Below the pieces are notes generated by a model. It was not told where the DNA came from, did no database searches, and was given only the letters and a program-made list of their open reading frames with translations. A DNA stretch of 64,000 nt from Actinoplanes solisilvae (GTDB taxonomy: Bacteria > Actinomycetota > Actinomycetes > Mycobacteriales > Micromonosporaceae), in contig NZ_RJAC01000002.1 of assembly GCF_003999975.1 (NCBI RefSeq), positions 744,001 to 808,000 of the forward strand. The letters are read 5' to 3'. The position numbers and the translations under genes were made by a program. Shown here piece after piece: positions 46,350-54,632 of the stretch. The first letter of the stretch is position 1. Every line of letters begins with the position of its first letter.

Positions 46350-46792
46350 GGCGCCGGCGGGCTGTAGGGCTGCGCGCCGGTCTCGCTGGACCAGCGAGCG
46401 GAGAGCGGCATCAGGTCCTCGACAACGACGCTGCAGACTCCCCGGTCCGTCGGCAGCAGCACGCGGATGCCCGGGTGATAGTCGAACAGGATCTGCCGGT
46501 CGCGCCCGCACGGGTCGATCGGGCCCCGATCGCGATCGCCGACCGCCACGATGGTCGACAACTCTCGGGCGCCGGAGGCCCGGGCGTGGCCCAGCGCCAC
46601 CAGTTCGGCGCACGGGCCGCCGGTGAAGTGGTAGAGGTTGATCCCTCCGTAGATCTCCCCGTCGGCGGCGCGAACGGCGGCACCCATGGTGTGCACACCG
46701 TCATCGCCGTCGTTGTTCTCGTCGACGATCCGCCGGGCGTGCGCGATCAGTTCGAGGTCGTCCGCGGTGAGCTCACGGGAAGGAATCTGCAC
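46346..46792 (-). CDS. Cytidine-deaminase-like protein with altered zinc motif
   Basis: The 148-residue protein has the cytidine deaminase fold pattern. The first zinc/catalytic motif is GGPCAELVALGHA (C-A-E). The second should read PCxxC but is DPCGRDRQILFDYHPG, so the third ligand is Asp. It resembles blasticidin/cytidine deaminase-like actinobacterial proteins. Activity and substrate are uncertain. GTG 46792 lacks a ribosome site but has TAGGCT 6 bp upstream. Confidence 0.8.
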   Translation of the reverse strand: MQIPSRELTADDLELIAHARRIVDENNDGDDGVHTMGAAVRAADGEIYGGINLYHFTGGPCAELVALGHARASGARELSTIVAVGDRDRGPIDPCGRDRQILFDYHPGIRVLLPTDRGVCSVVVEDLMPLSARWSSETGAQPYSPPAP

Positions 46793-46798
46793 CGGCCG

Positions 46799-46804
46799 AG
46801 CCTA
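46799..46804 (-). promoter_or_regulatory. -10 element (TAGGCT) for leaderless deaminase-like gene
   Basis: TAGGCT lies 6 bp upstream of GTG 46792 and overlaps the last codon of the decayed gene upstream. Confidence 0.45.
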
Positions 46805-47060
46805 GTGTCGCAGCGGCCACGTCGCGCCCCGGTCGTATCGCTCGACGCTGGTCGGGGTGATGACGTGGCAGAGCCCTGGCCGGGGCGATCGCGAACTCGC
46901 CCCGGGATGCCAGGGCCTCGGTCAGCCACTGCTCGACGGCGGCCCAGCGGGAACGAGGCATCGCGTGCGGCCAGACCGTGATTCTCTGACCGCTCGCGAA
47001 AACCTCGTCCCACAGCCGGGCTTCATCGTGCTCGCTGCCACCGCCGCCGAGATAGATCAC
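46802..47060 (-). pseudogene. Peptidase-E-like (class I glutamine amidotransferase fold) gene remnant with internal deletion
   Basis: From GTG 47060 the frame reads MIYLGGGGSEHDEARLWDEVF and continues through ITVWPHAMPRSRW to WLTEALASRGEF, the recognisable start of peptidase-E-like proteins. After about 60 residues the resemblance stops. A second frame (+1 relative) then reads PGLCHVITPTSVERYDRG and ends at a TAG at 46802-46804, looking like the family's C-terminus. The middle ~140 residues with the nucleophile are missing. This fits an internal deletion plus frameshift. Confidence 0.65.
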
Positions 47061-47081
47061 GTACTGAAGATGCCAGTGAGG

Positions 47082-48662
47082 TCAGCCCTTGCGCCACTTC
47101 TGGTTGGCGGCGCCGAGGCAGTCCCAGAGGTGCAGGCGGGCGCCGTCGGCCGGGTTGACGTCCTTGATGTCGACGCAGCGGTTGGCCTGGGGGTTGACCA
47201 GGTCGCCGGCCGCGTTCAGCACGAACTGCTGGGCGGCGGTGCCGTTGCACGTGTAGAGCTGGATCGGCGATCCGTTGGCCGTGCCCGCGGCCTGCACGTC
47301 CATGCACTTGTTGTTCTGGCTGCGCAGCGTGCCGCCGGTGAAGGTCCACTTCTGGGCGTTGGTGTTGTTGCAGGTCCACATCTGCAGCGGCGCGCTGTCG
47401 ACGAAGTTCGAGTTCGGCACGTCGATGCACTTGTTGTTGAGCGAGCTGATCACCGGAACCCCGGTCGGCTGCGGGTTCGTGCCGCCGCCGGTGAACGGGG
47501 TCAGGTGCAGGCCGGCCGAGCGCGGATCCCCGTCGTGCACCAGCGATTCGAACGCCCCGACGTCGTCGAAGGCGAACGCGTACGCCTTCCCGTCCTGCAT
47601 GTTCGCGTGGATCACCTTGGCGTACACGTTGGTCGGGTTGTTCTTGTAGAAGTCGGCTGCGTTGAGGCTCGGCTGCGTGTCGATCGTGCCCAGCGTGCCG
47701 CGGTTCAGGGCCGCGCAGAGGGTGCGCGAGATCGGCCCCACCACCTGGTCGTTCGGCGCGGGAAGGTCGCCGTCGCAGCCCCAAACCGAGGATGACGACG
47801 GGCGGTTGAACTGCGCGACCTGCGCGCCCGAGCTGTTGGTGAAGCGCATGACGTTGCCCGACGTACGCCCGAAGTAACGGGTGTTGGGTTGATCGCCGAA
47901 CGGCACCACCGTCAAGTTCTTCCCGGTGTACGCGTTCCAGGCCGAGGCGATGTACGGGTCGAGGTACGTGTTGCTCATCAGCCCGGCCCCGGCCGCCTTG
48001 CCCGGCGCGAGCGCCCGCAGCACCGTCCCGTCCGAGCGGGCGTACACGGTGTTGGCCAGCCCTGATGTGCCGCGGAGGGTGTTGATGACATTGTCGCGGC
48101 CGTTCGCGACCAGGTCGCCGGTGCGTTTGGTAGCGCCCGAGGCCCCGGTCACCGACACCGCGTGCGGCACCGCGAACATGTCGACCTGCGAGCTGTTCAG
48201 CCACAGCCCGGCGTCGTTGTAGGTGAACTCGCTCCAGTCGAACAGGATGTCGCGGTTCGGATCGCCGCCCGCCCACGGCGCCGGCTGCACCAGGCCGTCG
48301 GGGGTCAGGAAGAACTTGAGCTTCTCGCCGAAAGAGAAGTAGACCCGGCCGGAGAAGCCGCGAGGGAACTGGATTGTCGTCGAGCCGCCGTTGCCCGCGC
48401 CGGGGATGGAGACGTCGGGTGCCGGGGCCGGGGGAAGTGCCCCGCCGGTCCAGGGCGTGAACGTGCCGCCCTGGTTGACGTAGCCGAGCCGGCCGGACGA
48501 GAGCTGGATGCCGATGACGTAGAGGTGGACCGCCTCGCCGCGACCGGTGTTGTTGGAGACCGTGACGGGCAGCAGGGCGGGTCCGATGGCTTGGGCGGCC
48601 GGTGGGGATACGGCCACGGCGATGAAGACGGCCAGAACGGCCAGGAGGGCACGGGTTCGCAC
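47082..48662 (-). CDS. Secreted GH64 beta-1,3-glucanase with ricin-type lectin domain
   Basis: The 526-residue protein starts with a Sec signal peptide (MRTRALLAVLAVFIAVAVSP, cleavage after AQA near residue 25). Residues ~28-390 match the GH64 thaumatin-like glucanase domain (PVTVSNNTGRGEAVHLYVIG, VYFSFGEKLKFFLTPDGLVQ, FDWSEFTYNDAGLWLNSSQVD). Residues ~400-526 are a ricin B/CBM13 trefoil with repeated KCIDV, CNNTNAQKW and ANQKW motifs. It probably degrades fungal or algal beta-1,3-glucan outside the cell. GTG 48662 has a GGAAGG ribosome site, and a LacI-type operator lies 30 bp upstream. Confidence 0.93.
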   Translation of the reverse strand: MRTRALLAVLAVFIAVAVSPPAAQAIGPALLPVTVSNNTGRGEAVHLYVIGIQLSSGRLGYVNQGGTFTPWTGGALPPAPAPDVSIPGAGNGGSTTIQFPRGFSGRVYFSFGEKLKFFLTPDGLVQPAPWAGGDPNRDILFDWSEFTYNDAGLWLNSSQVDMFAVPHAVSVTGASGATKRTGDLVANGRDNVINTLRGTSGLANTVYARSDGTVLRALAPGKAAGAGLMSNTYLDPYIASAWNAYTGKNLTVVPFGDQPNTRYFGRTSGNVMRFTNSSGAQVAQFNRPSSSSVWGCDGDLPAPNDQVVGPISRTLCAALNRGTLGTIDTQPSLNAADFYKNNPTNVYAKVIHANMQDGKAYAFAFDDVGAFESLVHDGDPRSAGLHLTPFTGGGTNPQPTGVPVISSLNNKCIDVPNSNFVDSAPLQMWTCNNTNAQKWTFTGGTLRSQNNKCMDVQAAGTANGSPIQLYTCNGTAAQQFVLNAAGDLVNPQANRCVDIKDVNPADGARLHLWDCLGAANQKWRKG

Positions 48663-48691
48663 GGGGAGACACCTTCCGCTACAGGGGGATG

Positions 48692-48703
48692 GAGAGCGCT
48701 CTC
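48692..48703. promoter_or_regulatory. LacI-family-type operator upstream of the glucanase gene
   Basis: GAGAGCGCTCTC is a perfect 12-bp palindrome with the GAGCGCTC core used by CebR and related LacI-family sugar regulators in actinobacteria. It lies 30 bp upstream of the glucanase GTG, where a repressor would block transcription until sugar is present. Confidence 0.65.
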
Positions 48704-48790
48704 ACCGAGAGTCGGTTTTGTTTCCGACCTGTGTCAATAGATAACCACCGATGCAATGCCACCCCGGGCAAACGTCGGCCCGAACGGGCA

Positions 48791-48796
48791 TAGGGT
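48791..48796 (+). promoter_or_regulatory. -10 element (TAGGGT) for leaderless aldo/keto reductase gene
   Basis: TAGGGT lies 7 bp before ATG 48804. Confidence 0.45.
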
Positions 48797-48803
48797 CGGA
48801 TGC

Positions 48804-49766
48804 ATGAGTGACATGAACTATCGACGGCTGGGCAGTTCGGGCCTGGTCGTCTCCGTCGTCGGCATCGGGTGCAACAACTTCGGCCGCAAGCTCGACGCGG
48901 AGGGCACCCGTGAGGTCGTCGACGCCGCCTTCGACGCGGGAATCACGCTGTTCGACACGGCCGACATCTACGGCACCCCGCACGGCGCCTCCGAGCAGTG
49001 CCTGGGCGCGGCGCTGAAGGGCCGGCGCGACGAGGTCGTGCTGGCGACCAAGTTCGGCATGAACATGGAGGGCCTGAACGGCAACGACTTCGACGCCCGG
49101 GGCTCGCGCCGCTACATCGTGCGGGCGGTCGAGTCGTCGCTGCGCCGGCTGGAGACCGACTACATCGATCTCTACCAGATCCACGACCCCGACCCGGGCA
49201 CGCCGATCGACGAGACCCTGGCCGCCCTCGACGACCTGGTTCGCGGAGGCAAGGTCCGCTACCTGGGCAACTCGAACTTCGCCGGGTGGCAGATCGCCGA
49301 CGCCGACTGGACCGCGCGGGCCGGCGGCCTGACCCCGTTCGTCAGCGCGCAGAACCAATACAGCCTGCTCCACCGCGAGGTCGAGACCGAGGTCGTGCCG
49401 GCCTGCGAGCAGTTCGGGCTGGGCCTGCTGCCGTTCTTCCCGCTCGACTCGGGCCTGCTCAGCGGCAAATACCAGCGGGGCGTCAAGCCCGCCGCGGGCA
49501 CCCGGCTGTCGCTCGACCGCTACCAGCGCTGGCTCGACGGCGCCGACTGGGACACGATCGACGCCCTCACCGCGTTCGGCGCCGAGCGCGGCCACAGCCT
49601 GCTCGACGTGGCGATCGCCGGCCTGGCCGCCCGGCCCGCGGTGGCCAGCGTGATCGCCGGGGCCACCACGGCCGAGCAGGTGCAGGCGAACGCGGCCGCG
49701 GGCGCCTGGCACCTGTCGGCCGACGACGTGGCCGCCCTCGACAAGCTGCTGACGACGAGGCGCTGA
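48804..49766 (+). CDS. Aldo/keto reductase
   Basis: The 320-residue TIM-barrel NADPH oxidoreductase has the active-site Asp-Tyr in GITLFDTADIYG, Lys in VVLATKFGM and His in LYQIHDPDP, with the C-terminal VIAGATTAEQVQANAAA cofactor segment. The substrate is unknown. ATG 48804 follows a TAGGGT element by 7 bp; ATG 48813 is a close alternative. The gene converges on the SDR gene. Confidence 0.93.
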   Translation: MSDMNYRRLGSSGLVVSVVGIGCNNFGRKLDAEGTREVVDAAFDAGITLFDTADIYGTPHGASEQCLGAALKGRRDEVVLATKFGMNMEGLNGNDFDARGSRRYIVRAVESSLRRLETDYIDLYQIHDPDPGTPIDETLAALDDLVRGGKVRYLGNSNFAGWQIADADWTARAGGLTPFVSAQNQYSLLHREVETEVVPACEQFGLGLLPFFPLDSGLLSGKYQRGVKPAAGTRLSLDRYQRWLDGADWDTIDALTAFGAERGHSLLDVAIAGLAARPAVASVIAGATTAEQVQANAAAGAWHLSADDVAALDKLLTTRR

Positions 49767-49770
49767 ACGG

Positions 49771-50544
49771 TCAGAGCTCGTAACCACCCGAGACGTCGAC
49801 GTTCTGGGCGGTGATCCAGCGCCCCTCGTCACCGAGCAGGCTGACGATGCTCGCGGCGACGTCGTCCGGCTCGCCGAGACGGCCCAGCGCCGTCTTGGCG
49901 GCCAGGATCGGGATCACCTCGGGATAGGCGTCGAAGCCCACCACGCCCGACGCGTCGGCCAGCCGGGTGCGCGTCGGGCCGGGCGAGACAGCGTTGACCC
50001 GAATCCCACGTGGAGCGAGTTCCTTGGCCAGGTAGCGGGTCATCGTGTTCAGCCCGCCCTTCATCGTGGCGTAAGCGGAGTAGCCCGCCTCGACCCGCGC
50101 CGAGGGCAGGGCCGAGCCGCTGCTGACGTTGACGATCGCGCCGCCGTCGGCGAGCAGCGGCAGCAGCGCCTGGGTCAGGAAGTACGGCCCCTTGAGCAGC
50201 ACCCGCATGAACCGGTCGAACAATTCCTCGGTCACGTCGGGGAACATCGCCGCCCCACCGAACCCCGCGTTGTTGACCAGATAGTCGAAGGTGTCCCGCT
50301 GCCAGGTGTCACGCAGCGCGGCGGCGACCTGGTCACGGAAGGCGACGAAATCTTCCGTGCGGCCGACGTCGAGACGCAGCGCGAGCGCCGTTCCGCCCTC
50401 CTTCTCGATCAGGGCCACGGTGTCCCGCGCCCCGTCCGGGTTGCCGTTGTAGGTGAGCACGACACCGATCCCCCGCTGCGCGAGCTGGACGGCCGTCGCC
50501 CGCCCGATGCCCGAACTGCCGCCACACACGATCGCGACCCGCAT
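49771..50544 (-). CDS. Short-chain dehydrogenase/reductase
   Basis: The 257-residue Rossmann-fold oxidoreductase has the cofactor motif GGSSGIGRA, the NNAG structural motif, the catalytic Ser block IVNVSSGSALPS and Tyr/Lys in YSAYATMKG. VTYNGN-type residues after strand 2 suggest NADP(H). ATG 50544 has GAGGGG upstream. It is divergent from an AraC regulator gene, a common regulator-target arrangement. Confidence 0.94.
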   Translation of the reverse strand: MRVAIVCGGSSGIGRATAVQLAQRGIGVVLTYNGNPDGARDTVALIEKEGGTALALRLDVGRTEDFVAFRDQVAAALRDTWQRDTFDYLVNNAGFGGAAMFPDVTEELFDRFMRVLLKGPYFLTQALLPLLADGGAIVNVSSGSALPSARVEAGYSAYATMKGGLNTMTRYLAKELAPRGIRVNAVSPGPTRTRLADASGVVGFDAYPEVIPILAAKTALGRLGEPDDVAASIVSLLGDEGRWITAQNVDVSGGYEL

Positions 50545-50662
50545 GATTCAACCCCTCATTTCGTACGCTGTGACTTGCTTGTCTCAATGTCACCAGCTCA
50601 CGGTCGTGTGGCGTAGAACGGGGCTCGCTCTTACTTGCCTATTTCTCTCACGGCGCGGTGTA

Positions 50663-51556
50663 ATGGGAAGCGTGTCGCTCGACGAACTACGCACCCTCCT
50701 GGACCGCCACGCCCGCCCCGCGATGACGACGGCGATCGACGGCGTCCTGATCGGCAAGGCCACCCGGGCGTACGAGTCGTCGACCTCGATGTCGGGCACG
50801 GTGCTCGCACTCATCGCGCAGGGGGCCAAGACGCTCGCGCTCGGTGACCGCGTCTACGAATACCGCGCCGGCCAATACCTCGTCGCCTCGGTCGACCTGC
50901 CCGTGACGGGCCACTACACCGAGGCACCGGCGCTGGGCTTCGGGCTGGTGCTCGACCCGGCCGAGATCGCCGAGGTGTTGCTCCAGGCCCCGGCGGGCTC
51001 GCTGCCACCGGCCGGCAGTCCCCCGTCGGCGATCGCGGTGAGTGACGCCTCGGCCGAACTGATCGACGCCGCCGTACGCCTGTTGCGGCTGCTCGAGACG
51101 CCGCGCGACATCCCGGTCGTCGCGCCCCTGATCCGCCGCGAGATGCTGTGGCGCCTGGTCACGGGCGAGCAGGGGGCCACCGTACGCCATCTCGGCCTGG
51201 CCGACAGCAGCCTCGCCCACGTGGCCCGGGCGGTGCAGTGGATCCGGGGCAATTACCGGGAGTCGTTCAAGGTCGATGACGTGGCGCGACGGGCGGGCAT
51301 GAGCGTGTCGGCCTTCTACCGGCACTTCCAGGCAGTCACCGCGATGAGCCCGATCCAGTTCCAGAAGCAGATCCGGCTCCAGGAGGCCCGGCTGATGCTG
51401 GCTACCCGGCCGAACGACGTCACCGGGGTCGGTCATCGCGTCGGCTACGACAGCGCGTCGCAGTTCAGCCGCGAATACCGTCGTCAGTTCGGTGAACCGC
51501 CGAGTCGTGACGCGGCCCGTCTGCGAGCCGCGGCGCCCGCGATGTCAGTGCCTTAG
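50663..51556 (+). CDS. AraC-family transcriptional regulator
   Basis: The 297-residue protein has an N-terminal AraC_N-type domain (YRAGQYLVASVDLPVTGHY) and a C-terminal pair of helix-turn-helix motifs (DDVARRAGMSVSAFYRHFQ; GHRVGYDSASQFSREYRRQFG). ATG 50663 is taken; GTG 50672 is an alternative, and the ribosome site is weak. It probably controls the divergent SDR gene. Its 3' end overlaps the convergent methyltransferase gene by 12 bp. Confidence 0.9.
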   Translation: MGSVSLDELRTLLDRHARPAMTTAIDGVLIGKATRAYESSTSMSGTVLALIAQGAKTLALGDRVYEYRAGQYLVASVDLPVTGHYTEAPALGFGLVLDPAEIAEVLLQAPAGSLPPAGSPPSAIAVSDASAELIDAAVRLLRLLETPRDIPVVAPLIRREMLWRLVTGEQGATVRHLGLADSSLAHVARAVQWIRGNYRESFKVDDVARRAGMSVSAFYRHFQAVTAMSPIQFQKQIRLQEARLMLATRPNDVTGVGHRVGYDSASQFSREYRRQFGEPPSRDAARLRAAAPAMSVP

Positions 51557-52360
51557 CCCCGAGGCCAGCAGGGCCGTTGTGGGCAGGGCGAGCAGACCCG
51601 TGCCGGTGAGGTAGGCGGCGGTGATCTCCTCGAAGGCGCCCCGGATCTCGGGAATCACCGACCGCGGCTGGTGGTCGAAGACCATTCCGGCCGTGCTCAG
51701 CCCCGCGGCAGGGCCGGCCCAGAAATCGTCCGGGTCGATGTGCAGCGTCCACGAGAGAGTGGTACAGGTCACCTCGGCCAGGCCGGCGCCCTCCAGAAGA
51801 GCGGAAACCCCGTCCCGCGTACGAGGGAACTCGTGGCCCGGATCGAGCCGGGGCAACATGGACGGTCGCTCGGCGCCGGCCGCGTCGAAGATCTCGCTCC
51901 ACAACCGCTGGGGCGTCGGCGGCGGGGACGGCCACACGGTCAGCGCGATCCGGCCGCCGGGACGGGTCACCCGCGTCATCTCGGAGACCGAGGCCGCCGG
52001 ATTGCCGACGTGATTGATCACGAAGTTGCCGACCGTGGCGTCGAACGCACGGGCCGGGAACGGCAGCACGGGCAGCGTGGCCAGCACCGTCGCGTTGGCC
52101 GGCAGGCGGCTCGCGGCCAGGTCGAGCATGGACGGTTCGGCGTCGACCGCCACCACTGTCGCGCCCTGCGAGGCGGCGAGGGCGGCCACGGTGCCGGTGC
52201 CCGTGCCGACGTCGAGCAGGTGGTGCCCCTTGTCGACCCCGGCCGCGTCGAGCAGGGCCGCGGCGGGATGGGCACAGAGACGGGCGAAGCTGCGGTCGTA
52301 GGCGGCCGCGCGGCCCGCCCACCGGGCGCGCTCCCACCCGTCGAACTCGGAACTCTTCAT
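51545..52360 (-). CDS. Class I SAM-dependent methyltransferase
   Basis: The 271-residue protein has SAM motif I HHLLDVGTGTGTVAALAA, motif II TVVAVDAEPSMLDLA and post-motif VTRPGGRIALTVWP. It is most like small-molecule methyltransferases; the substrate is unknown. ATG 52360 is used. Confidence 0.88.
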   Translation of the reverse strand: MKSSEFDGWERARWAGRAAAYDRSFARLCAHPAAALLDAAGVDKGHHLLDVGTGTGTVAALAASQGATVVAVDAEPSMLDLAASRLPANATVLATLPVLPFPARAFDATVGNFVINHVGNPAASVSEMTRVTRPGGRIALTVWPSPPPTPQRLWSEIFDAAGAERPSMLPRLDPGHEFPRTRDGVSALLEGAGLAEVTCTTLSWTLHIDPDDFWAGPAAGLSTAGMVFDHQPRSVIPEIRGAFEEITAAYLTGTGLLALPTTALLASGLRH

Positions 52361-52388
52361 GATCCGTCGCAGGATAGCGAGGAAAGGC

Positions 52389-52418
52389 AAGGCCACCCCG
52401 GTGACACGGGGTGGCCTT
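52389..52418 (-). terminator. Terminator hairpin
   Basis: Perfect 12-bp arms AAGGCCACCCCG/CGGGGTGGCCTT enclose GTGACA. It lies 20 bp beyond the stop of the cell-wall-anchor remnant and probably ends the mqnA transcript. Confidence 0.8.
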
Positions 52419-52437
52419 GACGAACGTACGAAAAGCT

Positions 52438-52917
52438 CTAAAGCGTGGTGATCACTCGCCGGCGGCGGAAGAGGAAGGCCGTCGCGCCGCCCGCCAGAAG
52501 CAGGAGCGCGCCAGCCAGCGCGACCAGGCCGGTCGGTGCGCCGGTGATCGGCAGGCCGCCGCCCTGACCAGCGGAGTCACCCTCGTCAGCGCCTTCCTCG
52601 CCTTCCAGCTCTTCGAGCGGGAGGCAGTTGCGGTAGGCGGCGAGTGCGGTCAGGCCGAACTCGCCCGCGACGGCCACGCCGACCGTGTCGACGGCCTCGC
52701 TGCCGGCGTTCTGGATCGTGATCGGGAGGGCGGCCGACTCACCACGGCCGAGCTTGAGGTCCTTGATCGGCGCGATCTCGAGGTCGACGCCGCCGGTGGA
52801 GCGAATCACGGTCACCTCGGACGTGAACTCGCCGGCCACCGCGGTGAACCTCGAGACGGCCTGGTCGCCGGTGATCGCGACACCGATGGACAGGCTCGCA
52901 CTAGAGCCTGCGCCCTC
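52438..52917 (-). pseudogene. C-terminal remnant of an LPXTG-type cell-wall-anchored protein
   Basis: The frame is open from a stop at 52918-52920 to 52438 (about 159 codons). It ends with a classic sorting signal: LPITG, a hydrophobic helix (GLVALAGALLLLAGGATAFLF) and a RRRR tail. Before it lie beta-rich sequence (LEIAPIKDLKLGRGESAALP) and an acidic stretch. No signal peptide or in-frame ATG exists; only an internal GTG at 52839 could start a product, without export signal. The frame begins right after the mqnA stop, so the N-terminal part appears to have been deleted. A non-secreted expressed fragment is the alternative. Confidence 0.6.
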
Positions 52918-52922
52918 CTAGA

Positions 52923-53783
<861 letters not shown>

Positions 53784-53894
53784 CTATCCCTTGCCCCCGC
53801 AGCTTTACCCGCGACAGGAACCGAAGGTGGTTCACGTCGCACGAGGGGCCAGCCCTCATCCGCCATACCACCCATTCTTCACGGGCAGGGAAAA

Positions 53895-54197
53895 TCAGGC
53901 TTCCAGGTCGTACGCCGCCGCGATGGCTTCGGCCAACTCGGGCTCCTGCGCCGGAAGCAGGAAGCCCACGCGCCGGCCGAGCGCCGACCGGGGAACTGTC
54001 GTGACGTTGTCGCAGGACACGACGGAGTCATGGTCGAGGCCATTCTCCTTGCCGACTGGCACCTCCGTGGAAAGGCCTCTGACGGTACTGGTAATCGGCG
54101 CGACAGTGATCGATTTCAGATAGGGCCGGACTTGCTCCCGCGTAAGAACAAGGACCGGACGGGTCTTGTCGAGCTGCGCGAGGTGAATCGGGCGCAT
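53895..54197 (-). CDS. MazF/PemK-family toxin
   Basis: The 100-residue protein has the MazF fold pattern: IHLAQLDKTRPVLVLTREQV, SITVAPITSTVRGLSTEV, GLDHDSVVSCDNVTTV. Such proteins are sequence-specific endoribonucleases. The start ATG 54197 shares a base with the stop of the antitoxin gene (TGATG), the typical coupled order of antitoxin then toxin. Confidence 0.9.
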   Translation of the reverse strand: MRPIHLAQLDKTRPVLVLTREQVRPYLKSITVAPITSTVRGLSTEVPVGKENGLDHDSVVSCDNVTTVPRSALGRRVGFLLPAQEPELAEAIAAAYDLEA

Positions 54198-54430
54198 CAG
54201 TCGATGTCCAGCGACTGCCCGCCGGCCCACTCCGCGAGATCGTCCAGGTCACCGCGCTCGTGCTCCGCCGCGTATATCGCGGCGTCCCGCTCGGCAGCGG
54301 CCCGCCGCCGATCCCGTTCGAGAGCGCGCACCACAACTGCGGCCCGGCTGCTCGCGGTGCCGGCTCGGACTTGGTCGTCCACGAATCCCACCAGGTCATC
54401 CGGTAGACGAACTGCGATCTGAGTAGTCAT
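54197..54430 (-). CDS. Ribbon-helix-helix antitoxin of the MazEF-type pair
   Basis: The 77-residue protein has an N-terminal ribbon-helix-helix (TTQIAVRLPDDLVGFVDDQV, then SRAAVVVRALERDRR) and an acidic C-terminus suited to toxin binding. It probably represses its own promoter. The ATG at 54430 is 6 bp downstream of TACCGT, so the mRNA is probably leaderless. Confidence 0.9.
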   Translation of the reverse strand: MTTQIAVRLPDDLVGFVDDQVRAGTASSRAAVVVRALERDRRRAAAERDAAIYAAEHERGDLDDLAEWAGGQSLDID

Positions 54431-54436
54431 ACCTAA

Positions 54437-54472
54437 ACGGTACCGCGCTGGGATTAGATCGGCTACCGCGCT
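54437..54472 (-). promoter_or_regulatory. Promoter and candidate operator of the toxin-antitoxin pair
   Basis: TACCGT (54437-54442 on the minus strand) can serve as -10. TACCGCGCT occurs twice in direct orientation at 54441-54449 and 54464-54472, 23 bp apart, in position for binding by the ribbon-helix-helix antitoxin. Confidence 0.45.
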
Positions 54473-54632
54473 AAATTCAGTAGAGGTAGACGCGAGGGTG
54501 GCGTAACGTGGGCGGCCGCTTGACGGCCGTGGTGAGCATGCACCGCAGCGGACGTCCCCCGCGCCGAGGGCGACGGATCAGCCCCTTCCGGATACGCGAG
54601 CAGCCAGGAACCACCCTGCCTGAGGATGCACC

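Noticed and set aside
46857..47795. 312-codon plus-strand frame across the peptidase-like remnant and the glucanase gene
   Set aside because: Antisense to the glucanase ricin domain; composition is that of a shadow frame.
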